Shown in pieces: positions 1-10,467 of a stretch of DNA of 64,000 bases. Under the pieces are notes generated by a model, which worked only from the letters and a program-made list of their open reading frames with translations, was not told the DNA's origin and did no database searches. Each line of letters begins with the position of its first letter. Position 1 is the first letter of the stretch. The stretch covers positions 9,914,428 through 9,978,427 of the forward strand of contig OZ025280.1 in NCBI GenBank assembly GCA_964019165.1, given 5' to 3'. A program made the position numbers and the translations under genes. The stretch comes from Mastigias papua (Eukaryota; Cnidaria; Scyphozoa; Rhizostomeae; Mastigiidae).

Positions 1-1284
1 GACAGAATCCGATAGAAAATCTAATAAAGCTTGCTCATCTATCTTCCTTACATGTATTGGCAGTAGGAGGCGTGAAATTTACAATATGTTTGAATTTGAA
101 GGTGAAGATGATCGCATGGATGTTGCCTCAGTTCTACGGAAATTTGAGGAGTTTTGTATTCCAAGGAAGAACATTACTATGCTTCGCCATAATTGTTTAT
201 TCATCGCCAAGTAGATGGTCAAAGATTCCATGATTTTGTTACCAACTTACGCAAGTGAAGTGAAGCATGTGAATTTGGAGATCTCAGGGATTCGTTACTT
301 CGGGATATTATTATCTGCGGTTTATATGACAATAAACTGAGAGAAAGAATGTTGCAAGAATCTGATTTAGAATTACCCGGCCGGGTCAGCCGGGTGGGGG
401 TCTATGAATTAGCTCTGCTATAAGATCCCTTCCCAACCATTTGGTATAAAAATTTAATTTCATAGATTTAATCACTTGGTTCCAAATATTAAGGTAATTT
501 AGTCTTGTTTAATTTCTATGTTGTTCTATGTTGTTCTTTATTTCATACATAACCTTGTAATCTTTTTGGTTGAAATGAAAACTCTTATGTCTTATGTCTT
601 ATGTCTTATGTCTAGAAGGCAATTCAACTTGGTCAAGCTGCGGAAGACACAAAGCAACACCTGAAACATTTACCGAGTGAAATGACTTCTTCAGCTTCTG
701 TTCATCATTTGTCACGTAATACAACACATTCAAAGGATGATAAAGTATCTAAACCATGCTTTCAACCAAACAAATCTACATTAATCAAGAAGTGTAAACT
801 GTGTGGAAATAGTCATAACCGAGGGGATTGCCCTGCCTTTGGTCGCACCTGTCACAATTGTCAGAAGCGTAATCACTTTGCAAAGTTTTGTCCACACCAG
901 AAGGTTCACGGAATTGAAAAAGATAATAACCAGCCTGATGCATCTTACGTTGATTCTGATTCTGAGTTTTTCCTTGGTACGATTAATGTATCTAATAAGG
1001 AGGATGTTGCTGCTTCGCATTTTGATGAGACACCCTCAAATGAAGAATGTCCAATTTTTTATATTGATCAGTATGCCGAACCCTCAGAATGGTCAGTTGA
1101 AGTAGTTGCTCATAGACAGGTGTTAAATTTCAAGATCGATACTGGTGCACAATGTAATGTGTTGCCAAGAAGGGAATATGTAACTTTAACTCCAAAGCCC
1201 ACAGTTAGGCCAAACACATTAAAGCTCACAGCAGACAATGGCTCAGACATTCCTGTGTTAGGCACATGCTTAGTAAATGTATAA
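1..1284 (+). pseudogene. Gag-protease of Gypsy element A (broken)
   Basis: Bases 1-372 read as the C-terminal half of a Gypsy capsid (EIYNMFEFEGEDD, then KFEEFCIPRKNIT) with stops near 210 and 340. After a 240-bp insertion the frame resumes at 618 and is open from 682 to 1284. That part holds two zinc knuckles (CKLCGNSHNRGDC and CHNCQKRNHFAKFC) that would bind genomic RNA. It also holds the aspartic protease active site FKIDTGAQCN near residue 153, where DTG is the catalytic triplet. The reading ends shortly after the protease. The family layout is of the K02A2.6-like type common in invertebrates. The stops and the insertion make it non-functional. Confidence 0.85.
373..612 (+). repeat. 5'-truncated non-LTR retrotransposon tail inserted in gag
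   Basis: This 240-bp block breaks a gag reading frame that matches the family on both sides. It ends in about four tandem TCTTATG heptamers (582-612), the kind of short-repeat tail seen on CR1/L2-like LINEs. It is flanked by TAGAA at 368-372 and 613-617, a likely target-site duplication. The AT-rich interior looks like a 3' UTR. The LINE family is not identified. Confidence 0.65.
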
Positions 1285-1415
1285 CATAAAAATAATTCTA
1301 CTGGTCCATTGATGTTTGTCGTTGCTGATACCCTCTCACCACCAATTCTTGGGCTTCGATCTTGCCTGAAATTAAATCTTATCAAACGAGTACTTGCAAT
1401 TGATAATGCACATTT

Positions 1416-2137
1416 TTGGACAGCAATATAATTGAAAAATATTCGGATTGTTTTGGTGACTTTGGAACCATACCTCTCGAATATCATATTACTGTGAAGG
1501 AGAATGTAGACCCTGTGATCATGCCACCTAGGAAAGTCCCAATGGCATTAAGGACAAGGTTAAAAGCTGAACTGGATAGAATGGTACAAAACGAAATTAT
1601 TGCGCCAGTTCAGGAACCAACGGATTGGGTGAATAGTCTTGTCATCATTGAAAAAAGTAATGGTAAACTTCGTGTTTGTTTAGATCCACGGCCTTTGAAT
1701 AAAGCCATAAAGAGAGAACATTTCCAGATACCAACCACTGAGGAAAGTTTGTCACAAATGTCAGATGCTCGTTATTTTTCAAAGCTTGATGCATCTCAAG
1801 GTTATTGGCATCTAAGAGTGGATGATGAAAGCTCTAAATTGCTCACCTTTGCCACTCCTTTTGGTCGATTTCGTTACAAGAGGCTTCCTTACGGAATTCG
1901 TTCTGCAAGTGAGATATTTCAGGTCGAAATTGCCAATTTACTATCTGGAATTGATGGTACTGCACATTCTCAAGATGATATAATAATTTGGGCAAGTTCT
2001 ACAGAGGATCATGATCGTCGCTTAGGCCAAGTAATGTTTAACATTCAGAAAACAGGTTTGAAATTGAACAAGAGTAAATGTGGTTTTGGAGTGAAGGAAA
2101 TACTTTTCTTGGGGCATATTGTATCGCAATATACCTT
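1416..2137 (+). pseudogene. Reverse transcriptase domain, Gypsy element A
   Basis: This is the RT fingers/palm of a Ty3/Gypsy polymerase. Visible blocks are the primer-grip side (IIAPVQEPTDWVNSLVI), GKLRVCLDPRPLNKAI, the palm FSKLDASQGYWHLRVD with the first catalytic Asp, FGRFRYKRLPYGI, and the DD active site in the context SQDDIIIWAS. Gypsy RTs normally have Y/M/V-x-DD, and here the first position is Ser. The domain stops after FLGHIVS at about 2131. The next recognisable residues belong about 25 residues further on and in another frame, so there is a deletion of roughly 75 bp plus a frameshift. Confidence 0.88.
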
Positions 2138-2722
2138 GGAAAATTTGGTAATAATTTGTCAGAAATTACAGCATCTCTGAGATTGCTTTTGGTAAAGAAT
2201 GCTGAGTGGATCCTGCAAAAGCCACAGCTTGATGCTATCACGAAAATAAAGAGCATTCTGATGGAATCTCCAGTACTCCATTTCTATGATCCTTCAAAGC
2301 CAATAAGAGTTTCAGTTGATGCAAGCTCACATGGCCTTGGTGCTATGTTAGAACAACAGGACTATCATTCCAATTGGACACCAATTGCTTATGCATCTCG
2401 TTCAATGACTTCCACCGAGATCTGCTATGCTCAAATTGAAAAGGAAACCCTTGCAGTTGTTTTTGCTTGTAACAAGTTCCATCATTACTTGTATGGAAGG
2501 TCATTTACAGTTTATAATGATCATCAGTCGTTAAAGTCGATATTTTCAAAATCATTGAGTCAGTGTCCTCCAAGAAGTATGCTGCATTTACAGAAATATG
2601 ATTTTGATCTCGAGTTTGCTCCAGGAAGAAAGATGGTAGTAGCAGATGCACTTAGTCGCACACACCTCACGGACACATGTTTGGAAAAACAAGAGTCTGG
2701 AATTCAAGTTTATGTTCATTGA
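2118..2722 (+). pseudogene. RT connection and RNase H domain, Gypsy element A
   Basis: This continues pol in a different frame from the RT. It contains the tail of the thumb/connection (YLGKFGNNLSEIT) and then RNase H: RVSVDASSHGLGAML with the first catalytic Asp, IAYASRSMTSTE, YAQIEKETLAVVFAC with the catalytic Glu, FTVYNDHQSLKSIF with the second Asp, and the C-terminal APGRKMVVADALSR with the last Asp. The set of acidic residues is complete, so this domain decayed less than the RT-RH junction. It would degrade the RNA strand during reverse transcription of the element. Confidence 0.87.
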
Positions 2723-2734
2723 ATTGTTTCAAGC

Positions 2735-3854
2735 TTTCCCGTTAGTGAAAATCGGTGGAAGCAACTCCAGTCTGAAACTCAACGAGATCCAACACTCCAG
2801 CTGCTAAAAGATTATACCCGTAACCAATGGCCGTCTGAAATTGATCAATTGGTTAAGCTATATTTCAGTTTTCGGGATGAAATTTCATATCAGGATGATG
2901 TCCTGCTTAAAGGCCAGCGTATTATTATTCCCTCATCTATGAAAACGGAAATGAAAGACATCCTTCATCATGGGCATATTGGTATAGAGAAAACGTAAAT
3001 GAAAGTGAGGGATGCTATTTACTGGCCAAATATTAATGCAGAAATAACAGATATGATCTCGACTTGTCCTGCATGTATCGAACACCAAAATTACCAGCAA
3101 CAAGAGACAATAATCTCGCATGATATACCAGAGCTGCCGTGGATGAAAGTCGGTACAGATTTATTTACTCTCTTTAGCAATAATTATGTTATTGTTGTTG
3201 ATTATCATTCAAAGTTTTTCGAAATTTCTCTAATTCCTGATAAAGAAAGTTAACCATTATTAATCATTTGAAAAGTATTTTTGCTGGACACAGAATTCCA
3301 AAAGAAGTTATCTCGGAGAATGGTCCTGAATTTTCCAGTCGTGAAATTTCATCCTTTGCTAAACAATGGGACTTTACCCATATTACATCTAGCCCCCGTT
3401 ACCCTCAGTTGAATGGCCTTGTTGAACGTACTATCCAAACGGTAAAGAAAATGCTCCGAAAGGTTGCTGACAGTGGAAAAGATGCTTATTTGGCATTCTT
3501 AGCTCTTCGGACAGCACTTTGAAAGAAATCGGAGAATCTCCTTCATATTTATTGCTGAAAAGGAATCCTAGATCATTATTACCATCCATCGTCCTTCAAG
3601 ACAAAGAAACAAAGTGCTCGTATGAGACCTTGTGTGATAAAGCAAAGACTTATAACTTGAATTCAAAGGATCTGATGCCTTTGTTACCCGAAGAAACAGT
3701 GAGAATTCGTCAAAATAATAACTGGTCTCAAAAAGGTAAAGTCATTCAAAAGTCCACACAACCTAGGTCTTATGATGTAATAACAGACAAAGGGACAGTA
3801 TTAAGACGGAACCGTCGTCATTTACTTAAGACCAGAGAAAGCTTTACAACATAA
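2735..3854 (+). pseudogene. Integrase, Gypsy element A (stops and frameshifts)
   Basis: The reading is broken at about 2997 (TAA), 3251 (TAA) and 3520 (frameshift). It contains the HHCC zinc domain (HHGHIGIEK, then CPACIEH), the catalytic core with the first Asp in KVGTDLFTLF, the second acidic site in ISENGPEFSS, and the Glu in NGLVERTIQTVKK. The usual SDNGPEF is SENGPEF here, so the second catalytic Asp is replaced by Glu. A C-terminal segment with SPSYLLLKR and an SH3-like tail (NNWSQKGKVIQKS) follows. The weakly coding stretch 3855-4050 looks like a further decayed pol tail. Confidence 0.87.
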
Positions 3855-4091
3855 CCAGAAATGGACTATGAGAACATCACTGTACCATCTCGCGAAGTTG
3901 TACAACCTTTGTCAAATGAATCGTCACAATCTATCTCTCAGTTGCCCTCATTGTCACCTCCAAAGGAGCAAAAGCAATGAACACCCGAAAGAGACAGTTT
4001 TCCAAAACAAGGGTACAGAACTAGATATGGACGATTCATAAAACAACTGGAACAAGTTTAGTCATAGACAATACATATGGACATTTGTCCC

Positions 4092-4682
4092 AAAAGGGGA
4101 GATGTTGTATTTGAACTTGTTTACGTTTCTTTGATTTGCATTGTTTCAATTCCCAGTCACGATATTTCATATTCTCGCAAGTCACACCTCTGCTTTCTAT
4201 GTTACCCCTTGCTTTCTTTTATGTTTGTCTGTAGATGTTTTGACTCACTTACTTGCTCTCGTTTGCTCTCTTCTCTACACATGCTTACTTATATTTGTAT
4301 TAATTTTTATATTGGACTTGATGAATTGAGTTTATCGACGAACACTAATTTATGGTTGTCTCAAATCTAAGCAAAATATAACAACTGGCACCCTCTGTTT
4401 GGTCATGCTCTACTGTGCCAAACAATGAAAAGCCTTTGTAATGCAATTGAGTGCAAGCAAAAAGAACAATTCTTGGTCATGCTCTTTCCAAAGAGCATGA
4501 CTGATTCTTCTGATGGGCATGCCTGATCGCTTTGATGGGCAGGACTGATAGAGCCAAGTTGGTCACTGTGTCCGAGTACTTGCAGAGTCCCTTGCAAAGG
4601 CCAATCATGCCAATTTCTGATAGCATGACTATTGCGTAAACAATAACCCTTTTTGGCTGTTGTTGTGGGAAGGCCATCTTTG
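4092..4682 (+). repeat. Polypurine tract and 3' LTR (5' portion) of Gypsy element A
   Basis: The purine run AAAAGGGGAGA (4092-4102) directly precedes TGTTGTATTTG, the expected PPT/LTR junction. The LTR runs to the insertion point of Gypsy element B at 4687 and resumes at 9161. It contains an 11-bp perfect stem with a 2-base loop (4477-4500, TCATGCTCTTT paired with AAAGAGCATGA), which could be an RNA hairpin in the transcript. No partner LTR is in the window, so the length is not confirmed. Small open frames here are not genes. Confidence 0.65.
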
Positions 4683-4687
4683 CATTG

Positions 4688-4821
4688 TATAATGTCTTGT
4701 ATAGCCGAGTATCAGGTCACACGATAAATAGAGACTCCATTGATTTCAAACTCAACATAACTAAAACTTAGATCAGCAGTACCCAGCAGGTATGCTGTTA
4801 TTCTACATACGGGACATTACA
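4688..4821 (-). repeat. 3' LTR of Gypsy element B, with adjacent polypurine tract
   Basis: Read on the minus strand the LTR begins TGTAATGTC and ends GACATTATA, giving short terminal inverted repeats. It pairs with 9022-9155 at the same 134-bp length with three substitutions. The purine-rich AAGGGAGGGA immediately upstream (minus strand, 4822-4831) is the plus-strand primer site. An LTR of 134 bp is short for Gypsy elements, so promoter and polyadenylation signals must be compact. Confidence 0.92.
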
Positions 4822-4929
4822 TCCCTCCCTTACTACAAGATGATTGCCAAACCAAAATCAACAAAATCAACAAAATCCGAAGGTAACAATAGTCAAAAAG
4901 ATATCTGTGGTTTAATTTCAGTTTTCCTT

Positions 4930-6276
4930 TTATGCTTCGTAAATGTTCTGTCCATAACGTTGAACTCTGTGTCTCTTTCTGACTGGATAACAATGTGGTC
5001 TCTGTGCTCTTTGATTTTCTTCCCGATTTTCAGGTGTATTGTTATCATCGAGCAATAAATCATCATCGATATCTCTCTGCAACATAAAATCATAGACTCC
5101 ATCTGGCAATTTCTTATAGTGTGATATGTTCCTTGTGAGGAAACGTCCATTTCTTTCAATGGTGACATGTGTTCCTTTCATTTTAATGACGCGATATGGA
5201 TTAGGTACGAATTTTGTAGACAATTTATTTTCCTTTGATTGACGTACAAGAACAGAATCGCCAACTTTAATACGAGATTCTTTTACTCTTGACCTTTTGT
5301 CTGCATATTCTTTCATTCTTTGCTTCGCCTCATCATCCTTTTGCTGTAATGCTCGATGTGACAGTGATGGTTCTTTTGGAGAAGTTTCTGGTAGTCTCGT
5401 GCGAATTTTCCGATTAAACAAAAGTTCTGCGGGAGACTTTCCAGTCGTTGAATGAGGAGTAGCATGATAATTTAGCAAAAACGTTTGGAGAACTCTTTTC
5501 CAATTCTTATTTTCCACACTGGCTGTTCGAATGGCTTTTTCTAGCGGCTTCATGAAACTTTCCTCTTCTGCGTTCCCATGCGGCCATAACGGTGTACTTG
5601 GCTTGTGTCGCAATCCAATTTCTTTCATAAAATTATAGAAATCTTTTCCTGGAAATGGTGGACCATTGTCAGTTTTGATTACTTCGGGTATGCCGTGAGT
5701 AGCGAAAAGTCTTTCCAATTTGGGCAAAGTGGTGGCAGCAGATGTAGAGGTGACGATTTCGACTTCAGGAAAGCGAGAATACGCATCTATGACCACCAGC
5801 AGATAGTCTTGACTTGGAAATGGACCAAAAAAGTCAATATTAACTGTGTGCCAGGGACTTGGAGGCAGCATTACCATTTGCAAAGGCTCAAGAGGACTGT
5901 CTGGTCCTGTGGCCTGACATGGAATACATCATTGTACTATGCTCTCCACAGTCTTGTCAACATTAGGGAACCAAATCTTTTCCCTAAGAAGGCGTTTTGT
6001 TTTCACAATGCCCTGGTGTCCTTCATGAGCAAGTTCGATTGCTTTCTTTCTTAAGCTTTGTGGTAAAATCAATCTTGAACCACGAAGAATCAACTGAGCA
6101 TTGTTGTGAACAGTGAGTTCATCTTTCAGCTTGTGAAACAATGTTACTTCATTGACATTAACGGATGAGTTGCTGACATCTTCCATGGTATGCCAACTGT
6201 TATTTTGAATCAATGTTGCAAACATGCTCAATGTGGGGTCTTCTGAAGTCTCCTCTTGAATGTCCATTAAGGTCAT
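4930..6276 (-). pseudogene. Integrase, Gypsy element B (one in-frame break)
   Basis: Two minus-strand open frames (6276-5929 and 5883-4930) are separated by a stop near 5926 inside the zinc domain. HEGHQGIVKTKRLL gives the His pair and CIPCQ the Cys pair. The core has the first Asp in VNIDFFGPF, the second in VIKTDNGPPF and the Glu in HGNAEEESFMKPL, so D,D,E is intact. A GPY-like/SH3 tail follows (IKVGDSVLVRQS, then PNPYRVIKMKGTHV). The protein would insert the cDNA, making the 5-bp duplication seen around this element. Confidence 0.87.
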
Positions 6277-6299
6277 CGTTTTTGGAACAGCATGGGCAG

Positions 6300-6739
6300 C
6301 TAAAAATTAAAATATGCATCGGCAGATTGGCTAAGATCACTGTTGTTTACATTAGGTCCACTGATATGCCGCGAAAGAAAATTGGACGGATTGTCGGTTA
6401 CTTTGATGTACTTGATATCAAAGTCATAATCTTGTAGACGCAAATACCAGCGCTCAATGCGGGCAGGCGGTTTCGAAGCGGGATTGTTAAGAATCAGTTC
6501 TACCGTTTTACAATCAGTTATGAGTGTAAATTTACCTCCATATAAATATAAATGTAGTCTCTCTATGGCCCATACTATAGCAAGCGCCTCACGCTCCGTC
6601 TGAGAGTATCTCCATTCCACATCAGTAAGGGCTCTACTAATGTATGCAACACAAGTACGATCGTTCTGATCTACTCCACATTGATATAACATGGCAGACA
6701 GTCCAAGCATCAGTAAGTAGTAAGTCTGTGTGCTTTGTT
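6300..6739 (-). pseudogene. RNase H domain, Gypsy element B
   Basis: The frame 6710-6300 on the minus strand carries the RNase H core: a start region preceded by DLLLTDA in the upstream frame, CVAYISRALTDVEWRYSQTE with the Glu in EREALAIVWAIERL, FTLITDCKTVELIL with a catalytic Asp, and the end VTDNPSNFLSR. The join to the RT reading needs a frameshift near 6715, so it is a pseudogene segment although each block is well conserved. Confidence 0.85.
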
Positions 6740-7670
6740 TTATCGAAGTACGACATGACAGGTGAACGGATCAGCGCGGACTTAACGACATTAAATGCTT
6801 GTTTGTGACAATCTAACCAACAAAAAACAGTATCCTTTTTTGTTAATTCCCGAAGAGGTTGTGTGAGATCACTGAAATTCTTTACAAACTTAGAACTATG
6901 TTGCCATACCAAGAAAACTGCGTAGGCCAGCATGTGTCGTTGGGGCTGGCGCGGCCTTAATAGCATGAATTTTTCACGGATCTGGCTAAATGCCACGAGC
7001 TGAGAAAACAAATCCAAAAAAGTGATTTCGGACTTACTGAATTCACACTTGTCTTGATTGAGCGTAAGACCTTTCTTAGAAAAACGATGGAAAACCTGTT
7101 CAAGTGCTGCATGATGTTCTGCTTGCGTTTTCCCATACACGATCACATCATCACTGAAGTTCATTGTGCATGGAATATCGCGGATTTGATCTCCAATAGT
7201 TTTTCGAAATATTTCCCTCGCGGAGCATGTACCAAAAATTCAATGTACGGTACCTTCGCAAGCCTTTATGGGTTTCAAATGTGGTTATGTAGCGACTTTC
7301 TTCATCCGGTAATAATTGGAGATAACCAGCGCACAGATCGAGTTTTGAAAACACAGTAGCTCAATTGAGCTTATGAACCAGGTCATCCACTGTCGGTGAT
7401 GGATGTCGCTCATGCTGAATTGTGCGATTAGCCATTCACATATCGACGAAAATACGCACGTCCCCATCTTTTTTTGGCATGACGACTAGAGGTGATACCC
7501 ATGGCGTTGGGCCTTCGACTTTCTCGATAATTCCATCTTTTTCCAGTTTCTTTATGGCAGTTTTAACCTTTTGTCACATGTGAAACGGAATCTTACGGGC
7601 AGGCTGGGCAACAGGAAAAACAGTTTGGTCAATGTGCAGTTTAAGTTTGAAGTCTTTTAGCTGGCCTATT
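6740..7670 (-). pseudogene. Reverse transcriptase, Gypsy element B (several stops)
   Basis: The minus-strand frames cover a Gypsy RT: the N-terminal KLHIDQTVFPVAQPARK, IKKLEKDGIIEKVEGP with VVMPKKDGDVRIF, the palm FSKLDLCAGYLQL with the first catalytic Asp, and the active site FSDDVIVYGK near 7150. There are TGA stops at 7574-7576 and 7436-7438 and another near 7360. The first two fall where the family has Arg, so CGA to TGA is likely. A frameshift around 7250 damages the palm-thumb segment. Without repair the chain cannot be made in one piece. Confidence 0.85.
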
Positions 7671-7825
7671 CCTTGAAAGAGTTTGGGATATTTCTGAAGT
7701 AAATGTGCAATGGGGGGTGTTGCTGTCCTTCCACTTCCAGCATTTGGGTTTCCGAAATTTGCTGGACATGTATAGTAACAAGGCCAAGGTCTGTTGCTGT
7801 TTTGTAGCTAAGAAGACAGACATTG

Positions 7826-8974
7826 TTACCCTTCAGCAACGGTGAATTTTGTTTTCGTTTCCAGGGTGGCTTCAAACTTCCCAATGATAGGTACCTTGTC
7901 GGATGCACCATACGCAAATATACGGGTCTTGCATTTTTGCAAAGGAAGGGGCTGTCCTAACTTCTGAAACGTTAGTTCGTCAATAATATTTACAGATGCA
8001 CCAGTATCCACAACCATTTGGACATAAATGTTATTGATTTTAACTTTGGTTTTGGGCGTGGCAGCAGCAGGCAAATTGAGTGTAAATAGATACTCGTCGG
8101 ATTCTGAATCATCTGAGGAGTCTGGATTGATGATCTGGACAGTTTGATTTTGTGTTTTATTGGGCTGATGACGAGCGTTACGGCTGGACGATCTAGAGCC
8201 ACTACGACACACAATAGTGAAGTGATTCGTTTTCCCACACTTTTTGCATGTGTTTCCATGCGCGGGGCAAGGACCAGTGGCATGCGGCCAAGATTTACCA
8301 CAATTTCGGCAATCTTTTGAGGATTGCTTGGGCGGAGTAACAGACCTGGTTGGAAATCTACGTCTGGACTTAGGCTTGACAAACTTAACGGTTTCGGGAT
8401 CTTCGGCGAGGTGAGTAGAGGAAAGTGCATGTTCCAGGCCTGTTGCTTGCGCGTCACTGACTTCGAATGCACGGTCTTTAGCTAGCGGTTTTTCTAACAT
8501 TAAATCGGTTTCTAACAGTGCAAAACGGCGTAAACGTTTAGAATTAGAATTTTGAATACTTACAGACTTTACTTCCTTGTCAAGGTCACGAAGAGCACAA
8601 GTGGAGGAGACCTTGCGGAGACGCGTTGCAAACTGGTTGATGGGTTCGTCGCATTGCTGAACAGAGGTGCGAAATTTGAAAATTTCGTAATCGACGTTGC
8701 ATTTTGGGGTAAAATAGGCATCCAATTTGTCCAGGGCGGTTTGATAATCAGAGCTATCACCAGTGTCCAAGAGAGTGTCGATAATCTCATGCGTAGCCTC
8801 TCCAGCTTGATACAAAAGTAGCACATGTTTCTGTGCCTGACTGGTGACACCCAGGGCGGTGATGTAGGTTTCAAAGCGTTTCTTCCACGTTTTCCAACAT
8901 TGGCCAATGGATGTGGGATCGGAGAGCGGATCAAACGGAGAAAGGGAGCATAAACCAATATGGGCGATAGCCAT
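7826..8974 (-). CDS. Gag-protease polyprotein of Gypsy element B
   Basis: This is an open frame of 382 codons starting about 50 bases inside the 5' LTR. Residues 1-150 are a capsid-like region (CWKTWKKRFETYI, then TALDKLDAYFTPKCNVDYEIFKF typed in parts, and PINQFATRLRKVSS). A basic linker follows, then two zinc knuckles (CRNCGKSWPHATGPC and CKKCGKTNHFTIVC, about residues 228-265), an acidic Ser/Asp stretch (PDSSDDSESDE), and an aspartic protease with active site VVDTGASVNII near residue 330. The frame ends soon after the protease and pol continues in another frame near 7820. This is the best-preserved gene of the element. Confidence 0.85.
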   Translation of the reverse strand: MAIAHIGLCSLSPFDPLSDPTSIGQCWKTWKKRFETYITALGVTSQAQKHVLLLYQAGEATHEIIDTLLDTGDSSDYQTALDKLDAYFTPKCNVDYEIFKFRTSVQQCDEPINQFATRLRKVSSTCALRDLDKEVKSVSIQNSNSKRLRRFALLETDLMLEKPLAKDRAFEVSDAQATGLEHALSSTHLAEDPETVKFVKPKSRRRFPTRSVTPPKQSSKDCRNCGKSWPHATGPCPAHGNTCKKCGKTNHFTIVCRSGSRSSSRNARHQPNKTQNQTVQIINPDSSDDSESDEYLFTLNLPAAATPKTKVKINNIYVQMVVDTGASVNIIDELTFQKLGQPLPLQKCKTRIFAYGASDKVPIIGKFEATLETKTKFTVAEG

Positions 8975-9009
8975 ACTGAAAACAGGAATAAGAGTTGACC
9001 AACGTTATA

Positions 9010-9021
9010 CCTTGTCGCCAA
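9010..9021 (-). promoter_or_regulatory. Primer-binding site of Gypsy element B
   Basis: Directly after the 5' LTR the minus strand reads TTGGCGACAAGG. A TGGCGAC-type primer-binding site abutting the LTR is common in Gypsy elements. The tRNA species was not determined. Confidence 0.6.
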
Positions 9022-9155
9022 TATAATGTCTTGTATAGCCGAGTATCAGGTCACACGATAAATAGAGACTCCATTGATTTCAAACTCAACATAACTAAAA
9101 CTTAGATCAGTAGTACCCAGCAGGTATGCTGTTATTTTACATACGAGACATTACA
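9022..9155 (-). repeat. 5' LTR of Gypsy element B
   Basis: This is the same 134-bp repeat as at 4688-4821, next to the gag start. It would hold the promoter of the minus-strand transcript. CATTG at 9156-9160 matches 4683-4687 as the target-site duplication. Confidence 0.92.
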
Positions 9156-9187
9156 CATTGCTGTTACAACTTGTACGTTACATATAA

Positions 9188-10201
9188 AATTCTTCGATCA
9201 TGTGTATGAAAGCAATGGCTCAAATATATGCTAGGGAAGCTCTTGCAAATTGTGACATTGTGTCACAATTAGTGTTAAGGCCATTTAGTTCCAGAAGTGT
9301 AGCTGAACAGACATTGATTGTTCAGGAGCACAGGCCAATGCCAAATCCTCAGTTCAAAACGAATGGTCGTGCATTCCAATTGGAATGGTATAAAAAGAAA
9401 GATTGGCTGTGTGCGAGTGAAGTGTTGAATGGGCTTTTCTGTTGACCATGTTTGCTTTTTAGACCCGGTAAGTCGCAGACATGGACAGAAGTTGGCTAGT
9501 CAAATATGAAAGGTTTCCTCTGTGACTGCAAGAAGCACGAGAAGGCAAGGTCGCACATAGATGCCTATAAAGTATGGAAAACTTTTGATATGACAGAGAG
9601 GGTTGACATAATGCTGTCAAGAGCAAGGAGAGACGAAGTAGACCGTCACAATGAGGAAGTAAGGAAGAATAGGTGTATGCTAAGAATTCTGTCCGAAGCT
9701 ATGCTTTTTTGTCAAAACAAGAGCTAGCATTCAGAGGTCATGACGAGTCTAGCACGAGCCTTAATAGAGGTAACTACAGGGAGCTCTTGGAATGCATATG
9801 AAAGTTTGATTCCATTTTCGATAGTTGTCTGCATGCAAGGGTAGATGAGAGTTTTAGGGGAAATTCTGGTGTTTTCACTGGAACCTCACCTGACATCCAG
9901 AATGAACTGATCACTTGCATTGATTCAGTAATCCAGGATCAGATTGATGTTGATGTTAGGAATTGTACATTCCTAAGCATTCAAGTTGACGAGGCTTCTG
10001 ATATTTCAACACAGGCTGAACTGAGTGCTATATTACGGCTAGACAAGGAAGGTGTTGCTGTTGAGAGGATTTTAAAATTCACTGATGTCAGTGTAGATAG
10101 ATCAGCAGCTTCATTGGCACTTATTGTTCAAAAGATCCTTGGCAGGTATGGAGAGTCTCTACAGAATAAATTGATAATGAAGACCTATGATGGTGCAGCT
10201 G
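9188..10201 (+). pseudogene. hAT-type transposase-like gene, N-terminal part (split)
   Basis: Plus-strand frames with several stops read as a transposase of the ZMYM1/P52rIPK-like hAT group: a TTF-type zinc-finger region (FQLEWYKKKDWLCAS, then LFC and PCLLF), HEKARSHIDAYKVWKTF, HNEEVRKNRCMLRIL, LAFRGHDES, and the DUF4371-type segment with IQVDEASDISTQAELSA, whose Asp is the first catalytic residue. The last readable block is KTYDGAAV. The kinase-bearing transposon interrupts it there, and the match continues at 13815. The product would bind and excise hAT transposon ends. No hAT termini were identified. Confidence 0.82.
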
Positions 10202-10455
10202 TATGGTGGCCCATCGTTATCACTTAAAAATTTCAAGTGAAATTTGTTTTTTTGTAAAACTAAACTCATTCTCATTTTATTTTCAATTGCAAACACGAAT
10301 GTAATTTTGAATAAAAGCAAATTTAAAAATTTTTCTCACTTTAATTTTCAATCTATGACAAAAATGATTTTCCATTTGATTTTGATTTTGATTTTTTACT
10401 TTTGACAAACGGCCCAGCGTTATCAACCTCGTTATAGAAATAATCAGAAAGAGGT
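10202..10455 (+). repeat. Left 254-bp terminal inverted repeat
   Basis: It starts TATGGTGGCCCATCG and ends at AGAAAGAGGT. Its reverse complement is 13555-13808, and I see no difference over the full length. It includes tandem TTTGAT hexamers and TTTTTAAATTTG-like AT-rich blocks. The transposase ATG lies 13 bases downstream of its inner end, so the promoter must lie within this repeat. Confidence 0.93.
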
Positions 10456-10467
10456 AGATCATAGAAA

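Larger units (their letters stand above)
1..4682 (+). mobile_element. Gypsy element A: decayed Ty3/Gypsy LTR retrotransposon, 5' end outside window
   Basis: The order is gag, protease, RT, RNase H, integrase, polypurine tract, 3' LTR, all on the plus strand, which is the Ty3/Gypsy order. The 5' LTR lies left of the window. The coding region is broken by a LINE-tail insertion (373-612), a deletion between RT and RNase H near 2125, and several stops and frameshifts. The 3' LTR starts at 4103 and is interrupted at 4687 by Gypsy element B. It resumes at 9161 for roughly 20 bases, and its exact end cannot be fixed. The element is dead and older than element B. Confidence 0.9.
4688..9155 (-). mobile_element. 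Gypsy element B: LTR retrotransposon with complete ends, minus strand
   Basis: Two 134-bp LTRs in the same orientation bound the element. A 5-bp target duplication CATTG lies at 4683-4687 and 9156-9160. On the minus strand the order is LTR, primer-binding site, gag-protease, RT, RNase H, integrase, polypurine tract, LTR. The LTRs differ at three positions that I count, so the insertion is fairly recent. Even so, pol already has several stops, so this copy could move only with proteins from another copy. It sits inside the 3' LTR of element A. Confidence 0.93.

Noticed and set aside
4077..4370. 97-codon frame after the Gypsy A integrase as an env-like gene
   Set aside because: It begins before the polypurine tract and runs into the LTR. 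Hydrophobic but T-rich composition explains it.
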